Part shown: positions 37,658 through 49,107 of the stretch, in pieces
How positions within the stretch are numbered: the first letter of the stretch is position 1
Layout of the letters: each line of letters starts with the position of its first letter
Source of the DNA: CAVSEK01 sp963726975
Lineage (GTDB): Bacteria; Actinomycetota; Actinomycetes; Mycobacteriales; SCTD01
DNA length: 64,000 nt
Direction: 5' to 3'
NCBI GenBank assembly: GCA_963726975.1
Contig: CAVSEK010000013.1
Location: forward strand, 248,001 to 312,000
Program-made: the position numbers and the translations under genes
The notes under the pieces: model-generated
The model's input: only the letters and a program-made list of their open reading frames with translations
Databases searched by the model: none
Told to the model about the DNA's origin: nothing

Positions 37658-39814
37658 GTGACCACGACAGTCCCGGCGGCGCACGGCGCCCTCCCGACCG
37701 TGCCCCGCCTGGCGACCGACCTGGCGCGCACGAAGCGGCGGTTCGAGGTCGTGTCGGACTTCTCGCCGGCCGGCGACCAGCCCGCCGCCATCGCGGAGAT
37801 CACCCGGCGCCTGCAGGACGGCCGGCCCGACGTCGTGCTGCTCGGCGCCACCGGCACCGGCAAGTCGGCGACCACGGCCTGGCTCGTCGAGCAGGTGCAG
37901 CGGCCCACCCTGGTCATGGCGCCCAACAAGACCCTGGCCGCGCAGCTGGCCAACGAGTTCCGCGAGCTCCTGCCGCACAACGCGGTGGAGTACTTCGTCA
38001 GCTACTACGACTACTACCAGCCCGAGGCCTACGTCCCGCAGACCGACACCTACATCGAGAAGGACTCGAGCGTCAACGAGGAGGTCGAGCGCCTCCGGCA
38101 CTCCGCCACGATGAGCCTGCTCACCCGCCGCGACGTGATCGTGGTCGCCAGCGTGAGCTGCATCTACGGCCTGGGCACGCCGCAGGAGTACGTCGACCGC
38201 ATGGTCCGGCTGCGGGTCGGCGACACGGTCGAGCGCGACCAGCTGCTGCGCCGGTTCGTCGACGTGCAGTACACGCGCAACGACCTGGCCTTCACCCGCG
38301 GGACCTTCCGGGTGCGCGGGGACACGGTCGAGGTCTTCCCCGTCTACGAGGAGCTCGCGGTCCGCGTCGAGATGTTCGGCGACGAGATCGAGCGGGTCAT
38401 GACGCTCCACCCGCTCACCGGCGAGGTCGTCGAGGAGCACGAGGAGGTGTTCGTGTTCCCGGCCACCCACTACGTCGCCGGGCCGGAGCGCATGGAGCGG
38501 GCGGTCAAGGGCATCGAGCTCGAGCTCGAGGAGCAGCTCGCCGCGATGGAGGCCCAGGGCAAGCTGCTCGAGGCCCAGCGGCTGCGGATGCGCACCACCT
38601 ACGACGTCGAGATGATGCGCCAGGTCGGCTTCTGCAACGGCATCGAGAACTACAGCCGGCACATCGACGGCCGCGCGCCGGGCACCGCGCCGCACACCCT
38701 GCTCGACTACTTCCCCGAGGACTTCCTGCTCGTCATCGACGAGTCGCACGTGACGGTGCCGCAGATCGGCGCGATGTACGAGGGCGACCGCAGCCGCAAG
38801 CGCACGCTCGTCGACCACGGCTTCCGCCTGCCCAGCGCCATGGACAACCGGCCGCTGACCTGGGAGGAGTTCCTGCAGCGGGTCGGCCAGACCGTCCACC
38901 TGTCCGCCACCCCGGGCGACTACGAGATGTCCCGGGTCAGGAACGACGTCGTCGAGCAGGTCATCCGGCCGACCGGCCTCGTCGACCCGGAGATCGTCGT
39001 CAAGCCGACCAAGGGGCAGATCGACGACCTGGTGCACGAGATCCGCCTGCGGGCCGAGCGCGACGAGCGCGTCCTGGTCACCACCCTGACCAAGAAGATG
39101 TCCGAGGACCTCACCGACTACCTGCTCGAGCTGGGCATCCGGGTGCGCTACCTGCACTCCGAGGTCGACACGATCCGGCGCATCGAGCTCCTCAAGGAGC
39201 TGCGCATGGGGGACTACGACGTCCTCGTCGGCATCAACCTGCTGCGCGAGGGCCTCGACCTGCCCGAGGTCAGCCTGGTGAGCATCCTCGACGCCGACAA
39301 GGAGGGGTTCCTGCGCAGCGGGCGCAGCCTCATCCAGACCATCGGCCGCGCGGCCCGCAACGTGTCCGGCCAGGTGCACATGTACGCCGACACGATCACG
39401 CCGAGCATGGCCAAGGCGATCGACGAGACCAACCGCCGGCGCGAGAAGCAGGTCGCCCACAACCGCGAGCGCGGGGTCGACCCGCAGCCGCTGCGCAAGC
39501 GGGTCGCCGACATCCTCGACGACCTCGTCCGCGAGGGTGCCGACGGTGAGCTCGTCGGGGGAGCCGGTCGGCAGCAGTCGCGCGGCAAGGCGCCGGTGCC
39601 GGGCATGTCCAGCCGGTCGGGCACCGCGGGCAAGCACGCCAAGGAGCTCGCGGGCATGCCCCGCGCCGAGCTGGCGCAGCTCATCCAGCAGCTCTCGGAC
39701 CAGATGCACGAGGCGGCCCGCGACCTGTCCTTCGAGCTCGCCGCGCGGCTCCGCGACGAGGTCAACGAGCTCAAGAAGGAGCTGCGCGGGATGGACGCGG
39801 CCGGGGTCCGGTGA
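37658..39814 (+). CDS. uvrB: Excinuclease ABC subunit B
   Basis: This 718-residue helicase-like subunit loads onto damaged DNA with UvrA and positions UvrC for incision. Walker A is GATGTGKSATTAWLVEQ. The damage-probing beta-hairpin is in YFVSYYDYYQPEAYVPQTDT, the DEAD-like box is LVIDESHVTVPQIGAM, and helicase motif VI is QTIGRAARNVSGQV. The C-terminal UVR domain that binds UvrC is at LIQQLSDQMHEAARDLSFEL. A Gly/Ser-rich linker of about 40 residues before the UVR domain is the only variable part. The stop overlaps the GATase gene by four bases. Confidence 0.97.
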   Translation: MTTTVPAAHGALPTVPRLATDLARTKRRFEVVSDFSPAGDQPAAIAEITRRLQDGRPDVVLLGATGTGKSATTAWLVEQVQRPTLVMAPNKTLAAQLANEFRELLPHNAVEYFVSYYDYYQPEAYVPQTDTYIEKDSSVNEEVERLRHSATMSLLTRRDVIVVASVSCIYGLGTPQEYVDRMVRLRVGDTVERDQLLRRFVDVQYTRNDLAFTRGTFRVRGDTVEVFPVYEELAVRVEMFGDEIERVMTLHPLTGEVVEEHEEVFVFPATHYVAGPERMERAVKGIELELEEQLAAMEAQGKLLEAQRLRMRTTYDVEMMRQVGFCNGIENYSRHIDGRAPGTAPHTLLDYFPEDFLLVIDESHVTVPQIGAMYEGDRSRKRTLVDHGFRLPSAMDNRPLTWEEFLQRVGQTVHLSATPGDYEMSRVRNDVVEQVIRPTGLVDPEIVVKPTKGQIDDLVHEIRLRAERDERVLVTTLTKKMSEDLTDYLLELGIRVRYLHSEVDTIRRIELLKELRMGDYDVLVGINLLREGLDLPEVSLVSILDADKEGFLRSGRSLIQTIGRAARNVSGQVHMYADTITPSMAKAIDETNRRREKQVAHNRERGVDPQPLRKRVADILDDLVREGADGELVGGAGRQQSRGKAPVPGMSSRSGTAGKHAKELAGMPRAELAQLIQQLSDQMHEAARDLSFELAARLRDEVNELKKELRGMDAAGVR

Positions 39815-40545
39815 GCGCCCGCGTCGTCGTCCTGCAGCACGAGGACGCCTGCCCGCCCGACCGGCTCGGGCCGTGGCTCGCGCAGGCCGGCCTCGCCGTC
39901 GAGGTCTGCCGCCCGTACGCCGGGGACGCCCTGCCCGACCCCGGCCCCGCGCTCGTCGTCCTCGGCGGGCGGATGGGCGCCGGCGACGACGAGGACGCGC
40001 CCTGGCTCCCGGCGACGCGCGCCCTGCTCGCCCGGGCCGCGCAGGACGGCACCCCGGTGCTGGGCGTGTGCCTGGGCGCGCAGCTGCTGGCCGCCGGCTG
40101 CGGGGGCCGGGTCGAGCGCGGCGCGGACGGCCTGGAGGCGGGCGTCGTCGACGTGCGTTGGCGGGCCGAGGCCGCCGGCGACCCGCTCGTCGGCGGGCTG
40201 CCCGACCCGCACCCCGGCCCGAGCATGCACCGCGACGCCGTCGTCGAGCTGCCGCCGGGCGCGGTGTGGCTGGGCCGCAGCGCGCAGTACCCGCACCAGG
40301 TGTTCCGGGTCGGCGAGCGCGCCTGGGGCGTGCAGTTCCACCCGGAGGTCACCGTGCCGACCTTCCGCACCTGGGCCGCCGGGCACGGGCGCACCTGGGC
40401 CGAGCGCGGCACCTCCGCCGAGCAGGTCGTCGGGCAGCTCGCCGACCGCGACGGGTCCGTGGCGGCGGCCGGGTGGGCGCTGGCCGAGCACTTCGCCGAC
40501 GTGGTGCGCAGCACGGCGCCCGTGGCCGACCCGACCCGCCGGTAG
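39811..40545 (+). CDS. Type 1 glutamine amidotransferase
   Basis: This 244-residue class I glutamine amidotransferase domain stands alone. The nucleophile Cys is in VLGVCLGAQLLAAGCGG and the His-Glu pair in WGVQFHPEVTVPTFRTW. It resembles the GMP-synthase-like GATase family (YfeJ type), which hydrolyses glutamine to feed ammonia to an unknown synthetase, or acts on gamma-glutamyl compounds. No synthetase partner is fused or adjacent. The GTG start overlaps the uvrB stop by four bases. It precedes the glycosyltransferase cluster, but a promoter-like hexamer at its stop suggests that cluster can be transcribed separately. Confidence 0.85.
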   Translation: MSARVVVLQHEDACPPDRLGPWLAQAGLAVEVCRPYAGDALPDPGPALVVLGGRMGAGDDEDAPWLPATRALLARAAQDGTPVLGVCLGAQLLAAGCGGRVERGADGLEAGVVDVRWRAEAAGDPLVGGLPDPHPGPSMHRDAVVELPPGAVWLGRSAQYPHQVFRVGERAWGVQFHPEVTVPTFRTWAAGHGRTWAERGTSAEQVVGQLADRDGSVAAAGWALAEHFADVVRSTAPVADPTRR

Positions 40546-40548
40546 GGT
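40543..40548 (+). promoter_or_regulatory. Candidate -10 hexamer (TAGGGT) for the glycosyltransferase cluster
   Basis: TAGGGT includes the stop codon of the amidotransferase gene. Transcription would start near 40555, leaving a 32-base leader with a GGGAGG ribosome-binding site before the GTG at 40587. Confidence 0.4.
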
Positions 40549-40586
40549 CTGGCCCGTCGGTCGGCGGAACACGGGAGGCAGCGCAG

Positions 40587-41867
40587 GTGCTCAGCCCCCG
40601 TCCGGGCACGCCCGACGAGCGTCCCCTGGACGTCGTCCTGCTGTCCTACCGCAGCAAGCCCCACTCCGGTGGTCAGGGCGTCTACGTCCGCCACCTGTCC
40701 CGCGAGCTCGTCGCGCTCGGCCACCGCGTCGAGGTGGTGAGCGGCCCGCCCTACCCCGAGCTGGACGACGTGCCGGGGCTGCGGCTGACCCGGGTGCCGA
40801 GCCTGGACCTCTACCGCGAGCCCGACCCCTTCCGGGTGCCGCACTGGCGGGAGTTCGGGTCGCCCGTCGACGTCCTCGAGTTCCTGCTCATGTGCACGGC
40901 GGCCTTCCCGGAGCCGCTCACCTTCAGCCTGCGGGCCCGGCGCGTGCTGCGCCGCCGCGCCGCCCGCCCCGACGTGGTGCACGACAACCAGGGCCTGGGC
41001 TACGGGCTGCTCGGGATGCGGGCCGACGGCCAGCACGTCGTCGCCACCTGCCACCACCCGATCACGGTCGACCGGCGGCACGACCTCGCGGCCGCGCCCG
41101 ACCGCCGCTCCCGCCTGTCGACGTACCGGTGGTACTCCTTCCTGCGCATGCAGGGCCGGGTCCTGCGACGGCTGCCCGCGGTGCTCACCGTGTCCACCAC
41201 CTCGGCCGCCGACATCCAGCGCGACTTCCGGGTGCCGGAGGACCGGCTCACCGTCGTGCCCGTGGGCGTCGAGGCCGACGTCTTCGTCCCGCCGAGCGCC
41301 CCGCGGGTGCCCGGGCGGATCGTCGCCACGGCCAGCTCCGACGTGCCCCTCAAGGGCCTCGTCCCGCTGCTCGAGGCCGTGGCCAAGCTGCGGACCGAGC
41401 GCGACGTCGAGCTGGTCGTCGTCGGCAAGCCCCGCGAGGGCGGACCGACGGCCGCGGCGGTCGAGCGGCTCGGCCTGGCCGGCCACGTCCGCTTCGTGTC
41501 GGGCGTGAGCGAGGCCGAGCTCGTGGGCCTGTTCGCCAGCGCCGAGGTCGCGGTGGTCCCGAGCCTCTACGAGGGCTTCAGCCTGCCCGCGGTCGAGGTC
41601 ATGGCCTGCGCGACGCCGCTGGTGGCCACCACGGCGGGAGCGCTGCCGGAGGTCGTCGGCCCCGACGGCGAGGCCGCGCTGCACGTGCCGCCGGGCGACC
41701 CGGAGGCCCTCGCCGCAGCGGTCGGCCGCGTCCTCGACGACCCCGCGCTCGCCGCCCGGCTCGGCGCCGCCGGTCGCGCGCGGGTCACCGAGCGGTTCAC
41801 CTGGCGCGCCGTCGCCGAGCAGACCGCCGCCTGGTACCGCACCACCCTGGAGGAGAGCCCGTGCTGA
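40587..41867 (+). CDS. Glycosyltransferase family 4 protein
   Basis: This 426-residue GT-B fold enzyme transfers a sugar from a nucleotide-sugar donor. The N-terminal acceptor domain has VVLLSYRSKPHSGGQGVYVR with the Gly-rich loop and HLSRELVALGHRVEVVSG. The C-terminal donor domain has GVEADVFVPPSAPR, DVPLKGLVPLLEAVAKL, ELVGLFASAEVAVVPSLYEG and the EX7E-type motif EGFSLPAVEVMACATPLV. No membrane segment is seen. Acceptor and sugar are unknown. Its stop overlaps the next methyltransferase start by seven bases, so at least three genes form a tight set. Confidence 0.9.
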   Translation: MLSPRPGTPDERPLDVVLLSYRSKPHSGGQGVYVRHLSRELVALGHRVEVVSGPPYPELDDVPGLRLTRVPSLDLYREPDPFRVPHWREFGSPVDVLEFLLMCTAAFPEPLTFSLRARRVLRRRAARPDVVHDNQGLGYGLLGMRADGQHVVATCHHPITVDRRHDLAAAPDRRSRLSTYRWYSFLRMQGRVLRRLPAVLTVSTTSAADIQRDFRVPEDRLTVVPVGVEADVFVPPSAPRVPGRIVATASSDVPLKGLVPLLEAVAKLRTERDVELVVVGKPREGGPTAAAVERLGLAGHVRFVSGVSEAELVGLFASAEVAVVPSLYEGFSLPAVEVMACATPLVATTAGALPEVVGPDGEAALHVPPGDPEALAAAVGRVLDDPALAARLGAAGRARVTERFTWRAVAEQTAAWYRTTLEESPC

Positions 41868-42595
41868 CCGTCGACTTCGACCGCTTCCCGGTGGGCCCGG
41901 GCGACCGGGTCCTCGACATGGGCTGTGGAGGTGGCCGCCACGCCTTCGCGCTCTACAAGCGCGGGTGCGACGTCGTGGCCCTGGACCGCAGCGCCGGCGA
42001 CCTCGTCGAGGTCGAGACGATGTTCGCGGCGCTGCGCGAGGCCGGCGAGGTGCCGGCGGGCGCGCAGGCCCGGGCGGTGCGCGGCGACGCGTACGCCCTG
42101 CCCTTCGACGACGACAGCTTCGACGCGGTCATCGCCGCGGAGGTCCTCGAGCACCTGCCCGAGGACGAGCGGGCGATGGCCGAGCTCGTCCGGGTGCTGC
42201 GGCCCGGTGGCTCCATCGCCGTCACCGTCCCGCGGTGGGGACCGGAGCGGGTGTGCTGGGCGCTGTCCGACGCCTACCACGAGGTCGAGGGCGGCCACGT
42301 CCGCATCTACAAGGGCGACCAGATCGTCGAGCGGCTCACCCGCGCCGGGCTGGAGCCGCAGGGCACCGGCCACACCCACGCGCTGCACGCGCCGTACTGG
42401 TGGATCAAGTGCGCCGTGGGCGTCGACAACGGCGACCACCCGCTGGTCGCGGCCTACCACCGCTTCCTGGTCTGGGACATGATGAAGAAGCCGCTGCTCA
42501 CCCGCGTGCTCGAGCGTGCGCTCGACCCGGTGATCGGCAAGAGCCTGGTCGTCTACCTGCGCAAGCCGGAGCGGGCCCGTGCCCTGGCGGCCTGA
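41861..42595 (+). CDS. Class I SAM-dependent methyltransferase
   Basis: This 244-residue methyltransferase has motif I DRVLDMGCGGGRHAFALYKR, motif II VVALDRSAGDLVEVE, VRGDAYALPFDDDSFDAVIA and the post-motif LVRVLRPGGSIAVTVPRWGP. It belongs to the ubiquinone/menaquinone-methyltransferase-like superfamily. The C-terminal part has YWWIKCAVGVDNGDHPLVAA, a distinctive block. The GTG start follows GGAGGAG and overlaps the glycosyltransferase 3' end. The downstream gene begins inside its last codons (17-base overlap), which is evidence for joint translation. Methyl acceptor unknown, possibly the product of the neighbouring glycosyltransferase (inference). Confidence 0.88.
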   Translation: MLTVDFDRFPVGPGDRVLDMGCGGGRHAFALYKRGCDVVALDRSAGDLVEVETMFAALREAGEVPAGAQARAVRGDAYALPFDDDSFDAVIAAEVLEHLPEDERAMAELVRVLRPGGSIAVTVPRWGPERVCWALSDAYHEVEGGHVRIYKGDQIVERLTRAGLEPQGTGHTHALHAPYWWIKCAVGVDNGDHPLVAAYHRFLVWDMMKKPLLTRVLERALDPVIGKSLVVYLRKPERARALAA

Positions 42596-43643
42596 GGTCC
42601 TCTCCCCGTCGCAGGTGGCGCAGACCGTCGCCGCCATCGCGGCGGCGCAGCAGCCGTGCGGCGCGCTGCCCTGGGCGGACGGCCACACCGACCCGTGGGA
42701 CCACGTGGAGAGCGCGATGGCGCTGGTCCTCGGCGGTCGCCTCGACCAGGCGCGGGCGGCGTACGACTGGCTCGAGCGCACCCAGGCCGCCGACGGTTCC
42801 TGGGCCACGTCGTGGGACGGCGAGAGCGTCCTGGACGCGAGCGTCGACAGCAACCAGTGCGCGTACACCGCGGTGGGCCTGTGGCAGTGGTGGCTCGTCA
42901 CGGGTGACCGCGCGGAGGTCGAGCGGCGGTGGCCGCTGGTCCGGCGCGCGCTCGACCTGGTGGTGCGCCTGCAGCTGCCGGGCGGCCAGATCGCGTGGTC
43001 GCGCGACGCCGAGGGCGTCGTCAGCGGCGACGCGCTGCTGACCGGCTCGGCCTCGACCTACCAGGCGCTGCGCTGCGGCGTGGCCCTCGCCGAGCTCGTG
43101 GGGGAGCCGGCGCCCGGCTGGGAGGTCGCCGCGGGGCTGCTGCAGCACGCGGTGGCGCACCACCCCGAGGCGTTCCTCGACAAGGGCCGCTTCTCGATGG
43201 ACTGGTACTACCCGGTGCTCGGCGGAGCGGTCCGCGGCGCGGCGGCCGACGCGCTGCTCGCCGCCCGCTGGGACGAGTTCGTCGTCCCCGGGACGGGCGC
43301 CCGGTGCGTCGCCGACCGCCCGTGGGTCACGGGTGCGGAGACCGCGGAGCTGGCCCTGGCGCTGGTCTGCACCGGCCGCGACGACCTGGCCGCGCGCCTG
43401 CTCGGCGAGGTGCAGCACCTGCGGCACGAGGACGGGTCGTACTGGACGGGGCTGGTCTTCGACGAGGGTGTCCGCTGGCCCGTCGAGCGCTCCGCGTGGA
43501 CGGCCGCGGCGATGGTGCTCGCTCAGGACGCGCTGCTCGGCGGGACGACGCGGGCGCTGTTCGTCGGCGACGACCTGCCGACCGGCGTCGTGCTGCCGGT
43601 CGACGCCTGCCGCGCCGCCGACGCCGCCTGCGCCCGGCGGTAG
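42579..43643 (+). CDS. Alpha/alpha-toroid protein (prenyltransferase/squalene-cyclase-like)
   Basis: This 354-residue protein has a helix-rich pattern with repeated motifs of the prenyltransferase/squalene-oxidase repeat type: WLERTQAADGSWATSW, LQLPGGQIAWSRD and LRHEDGSYWTGLV. These resemble QW motifs. The DxDD motif of class II terpene cyclases is not seen, so a cyclase role is doubtful. The conserved acidic and aromatic patches DSNQCAYTAVGLWQWW and RFSMDWYYPVLGG may line a central cavity. Alternatives are a glycan-processing enzyme with the same (alpha/alpha)6 barrel. It overlaps the methyltransferase by 17 bases and is part of that operon. Function unknown. Confidence 0.75.
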   Translation: MPWRPEVLSPSQVAQTVAAIAAAQQPCGALPWADGHTDPWDHVESAMALVLGGRLDQARAAYDWLERTQAADGSWATSWDGESVLDASVDSNQCAYTAVGLWQWWLVTGDRAEVERRWPLVRRALDLVVRLQLPGGQIAWSRDAEGVVSGDALLTGSASTYQALRCGVALAELVGEPAPGWEVAAGLLQHAVAHHPEAFLDKGRFSMDWYYPVLGGAVRGAAADALLAARWDEFVVPGTGARCVADRPWVTGAETAELALALVCTGRDDLAARLLGEVQHLRHEDGSYWTGLVFDEGVRWPVERSAWTAAAMVLAQDALLGGTTRALFVGDDLPTGVVLPVDACRAADAACARR

Positions 43644-43647
43644 CCCG

Positions 43648-44505
43648 TCAGGCCGTCGCGGGCGTGTCCTCCGCGCGCCGCGCCAGCGCCCGTGCGCCCT
43701 CGGCCGTGCGCGTCCACACGTCGCCGCGGCCGAACCGGCTGTCCGTGACCAGCCCGGCCGCGACCAGCGGCGCGCCGACCGCCCGCACGTCCAGCCCGGT
43801 GATCTCGGCGAGCTCGGCGGCCGTCCGCCCCGGGTGCGCGCCCACCGCCCGCAGCAGGGCCTCGGCCGGGCTGCCGGCGGGTACGGCCGCCGGCCGGCGC
43901 AGGACCCGCAGCGAGCCGGTGACCGAGACCTGCTCGAACCCCTCGGCGACCGCGCGCTGCACGACGTGCCAGGGCGGCTGCCCGCCGTCGGCCGGGTCGG
44001 GGAAGACGTCGTGGACGGCCAGCAGCCCGCCGGGGACGAGGTGCCGGGCGTACGCCGCGTAGTCGTGCTGCGCGACCTCCTCGGTGTGGTTGCCGTCGAG
44101 GAACAGGAAGGTCAGCGGCGTGGTCCACCACCTCGCGACCTGCTGGGTCGTCGCGACGAGCACGCTCACGACGTCGTCGAGCCCGGCGTCCCAGAGCGCG
44201 TGCCGCAGCGAGGGCAGCGTCTCGAGCCGGCCGGTGTGCGGGTCGACGAGCGAGGCGTCGTGCCACTCCCAGCCCGGCTGGTTCTCCTCGGACCCGCGGT
44301 GGTGGTCGAGCGTCACCAGGTGGGCTCCCGCCTCCCGGGCGGCGGCGCCGAGGTGCACGGTCGACTTCCCGCAGTACGTCCCGACCTCCAGCCACGACCC
44401 CGGACCGGCCCGCCGCGCGGCGTCGTGCAGCGCGGCGCCCTCGTCCTCGGGCAGGAAGCCCTTGGTGCGGGCGGCGACGTCGGCGTACGGCGGGGGCAGG
44501 CTCAC
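43648..44505 (-). CDS. Class I SAM-dependent methyltransferase with C-terminal helical domain
   Basis: This 285-residue protein has a methyltransferase domain: GSWLEVGTYCGKSTVHLG is motif I, HLVTLDHHRGSEENQPGW is motif II, LTFLFLDGNHTEEV follows, then LVPGGLLAVHDVFPD. The DGNH and HDVF blocks match the Methyltransf_24 group, which often acts on sugars or antibiotics and binds a metal. After about residue 200 comes a small domain resembling a winged helix (RTAAELAEITGLDVRAVGAP). Such a fusion is unusual. It is convergent with the toroid-protein gene, four bases apart, and may serve the same pathway. Confidence 0.8.
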   Translation of the reverse strand: MSLPPPYADVAARTKGFLPEDEGAALHDAARRAGPGSWLEVGTYCGKSTVHLGAAAREAGAHLVTLDHHRGSEENQPGWEWHDASLVDPHTGRLETLPSLRHALWDAGLDDVVSVLVATTQQVARWWTTPLTFLFLDGNHTEEVAQHDYAAYARHLVPGGLLAVHDVFPDPADGGQPPWHVVQRAVAEGFEQVSVTGSLRVLRRPAAVPAGSPAEALLRAVGAHPGRTAAELAEITGLDVRAVGAPLVAAGLVTDSRFGRGDVWTRTAEGARALARRAEDTPATA

Positions 44506-44547
44506 CCGCCGAGTCTCCCACCGGCCGGTCCGCGGCCCGGGGTCCCC

Positions 44548-44553
44548 TACGGT
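44548..44553 (+). promoter_or_regulatory. Candidate -10 hexamer (TACGGT), leaderless enoyl-CoA hydratase gene
   Basis: TACGGT, six bases, then ATG at 44560. The short divergent gap has no Shine-Dalgarno. Confidence 0.5.
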
Positions 44554-44559
44554 GCAGGC

Positions 44560-45366
44560 ATGACCGCCGAGCCGAGCGCCCCCCGTCCGCCCGTCAGCGT
44601 CGAGCAGGACGGGCACGTGCTGCTCATCGGCGTCGACCGCGCCGCCAAGCGCAACGCGTGGGACCTCGCGACCATCCGCGCGGTCGGGGCGGCGTACGAC
44701 CGGCTCGCCGACGACGACGAGGTCCGCGTCGGGGTGGTCTTCGGGCACGGCGACCACTTCTCCGCCGGCCTGGACCTCGCCGAGGTCGGCCCGGCCGTCG
44801 GCGAGGGGGGTCCGGGGGTGCTCGCCGGGACCGGGCGGCACGACCCCTTCGGGGTGTGGAAGCCGCCGGTGCCCAAGCCCGTCGTCCTGGCGGTGCAGGG
44901 CGTGGCCTTCACGCTGTCGATCGAGCTGGCGCTCGCCAGCGACGTCGTCGTCGCCGCCGACGACGTGCGCTTCCGGCAGCTCGAGATCGGTCGCGGGATC
45001 ATGCCCTTCGGCGGCGCGACGCTGCGGGCGCCGGCGCAGCTGGGCTGGGGCAACGCGATGCGCTGGCTGCTCACGGCCGAGGAGTTCGGGGCCGAGGAGG
45101 CGCTGCGGATCGGCCTCGTGCAGGAGGTCGTGCCGGCCGGGCAGCAGCTGCAGCGGGCCACCGACCTCGCGCAGCTCATCGCGCGCCAGGCGCCGCTCGG
45201 CGTGCAGGGCACCCTCGCCAGCGCCCGGGTGGCCGCGCGCGGCACCGACGCCGCGGCCGCGGAGCACCTGGCCGCGCTGCTGCCGTCGGTCCTGGGCAGC
45301 GAGGACGCCGCCGAGGGCGTGCGGTCGTTCGTCGAGCGCCGGGAGGCGCGCTTCAGCGGGCGGTAG
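44560..45366 (+). CDS. Enoyl-CoA hydratase/isomerase family protein
   Basis: This 268-residue crotonase-fold protein has the CoA and oxyanion-hole stretch VVFGHGDHFSAGLDLAEVGP near residue 65, PKPVVLAVQGVAFTLSIELA and EIGRGIMPFGGATLRAPAQL. Crotonases hydrate or isomerise acyl-CoA thioesters. The position usually holding the first catalytic Glu (GGG[CS]E in hydratases) reads FTLSIELA, and the second Glu region reads GIMPFGG, so the exact reaction may differ from classic hydration. Substrate unknown. It stands alone on the forward strand between two reverse genes. Confidence 0.85.
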   Translation: MTAEPSAPRPPVSVEQDGHVLLIGVDRAAKRNAWDLATIRAVGAAYDRLADDDEVRVGVVFGHGDHFSAGLDLAEVGPAVGEGGPGVLAGTGRHDPFGVWKPPVPKPVVLAVQGVAFTLSIELALASDVVVAADDVRFRQLEIGRGIMPFGGATLRAPAQLGWGNAMRWLLTAEEFGAEEALRIGLVQEVVPAGQQLQRATDLAQLIARQAPLGVQGTLASARVAARGTDAAAAEHLAALLPSVLGSEDAAEGVRSFVERREARFSGR

Positions 45367-45378
45367 GGCGCGGGGCGC

Positions 45379-46047
45379 TCACCAGCCCCGGGCGCGCCAC
45401 TCCGGCAGGCTCGGGCGCTCGGCGCCGAGGGTGGTGTCGGACCCGTGGCCCGGGTAGACCCACGCGCTGTCCGGCAGCGGCGCGAAGAGCTTGCTCTCCA
45501 CGTCGCCGAGCAGCCGGGCGAAGCGCTGCGGGTCCTTCTCGGTGTTGCCGACGCCGCCCGGGAAGAGGCTGTCGCCGGAGAAGACGTGCGGCCGCTCCGG
45601 GTCGCCCTCGTAGACCAGCGCCAGGGACCCGGGCGTGTGCCCGACGAGGTGGACGGCGCGCAGCCCGGCCGCGCCGACCTCGACGACGTCGCCGTCGGCG
45701 AGGGTGCGGGTCACCGGCACGGGCAGGTCGGCGGCGTCGTCGGCGTGCGCCAGCACGTCGGCGCCGGTGGCGGCGACGACCTCCGCGAGGGCCTGCTGGT
45801 GGTCCCAGTGGCCGTGCGTCTCCACGACTGCGACGAGCCGGCCGTCGCCGACGAGCTCGAGCAGGCGCTCGGCGTCGCCGGCGGCGTCCACGAGCAGCGT
45901 GTCGCCGGTCGTCGGGCAGCGCAGCAGGTAGCAGTTGTTGGTGAACGGGGCGGTGCAGACCTTGGTGATCCGCAGGCCCGGCACCTCGCGGACGTCGGCG
46001 GGCCCGCCCTGCTCGACCTGGCCGGTGTAGGTCCCGGGAACGGTCAC
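45379..46047 (-). CDS. Metallo-beta-lactamase fold hydrolase (glyoxalase II-like)
   Basis: This 222-residue enzyme has the full dinuclear metal site: VVETHGHWDHQQAL (HxHxDH), VHLVGHTPGSLALVYEG, FSGDSLFPGGVGNTEKD and the C-terminal WVYPGHGSDTTLGAE. This pattern fits the hydroxyacylglutathione-hydrolase-like group; in actinobacteria the thiol would be mycothiol or another acyl thioester (inference). The gene adjacent to uvrA is conserved in actinobacteria (Rv1637c next to Rv1638). The GTG start follows GAGGAGA. It is divergent from uvrA with about 100 bases between. Confidence 0.9.
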   Translation of the reverse strand: MTVPGTYTGQVEQGGPADVREVPGLRITKVCTAPFTNNCYLLRCPTTGDTLLVDAAGDAERLLELVGDGRLVAVVETHGHWDHQQALAEVVAATGADVLAHADDAADLPVPVTRTLADGDVVEVGAAGLRAVHLVGHTPGSLALVYEGDPERPHVFSGDSLFPGGVGNTEKDPQRFARLLGDVESKLFAPLPDSAWVYPGHGSDTTLGAERPSLPEWRARGW

Positions 46048-46085
46048 GGCTCTCCTCGAGGAAGCGATCTGTCGGGGCCCGACGT

Positions 46086-46091
46086 TAGCCT
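46086..46091 (+). promoter_or_regulatory. Candidate -10 hexamer (TAGCCT) for uvrA
   Basis: TAGCCT lies 63 bases upstream of the uvrA ATG in the divergent interval, so uvrA would have a leader of about 50 bases. I saw no LexA-like box beside it. Confidence 0.35.
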
Positions 46092-46148
46092 CGACAGGAC
46101 GGCCCTGCGATCCAGGGAGCCCGTCCTGCCCCCGACCCGAAGGACCCC

Positions 46149-49052
<2,904 letters not shown>

Positions 49053-49107
49053 GCGCGGCCGCGGTCCGGACGGTCGCCGCGGTGTGGGCGTCGAGGACCG
49101 CCGGGCG

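Noticed and set aside
46048..46148. LexA/SOS box upstream of uvrA (also looked for at uvrB and uvrC)
   Set aside because: No TCGAAC-N4-GTTCGA-like or similar palindrome was found in any of the three upstream regions.
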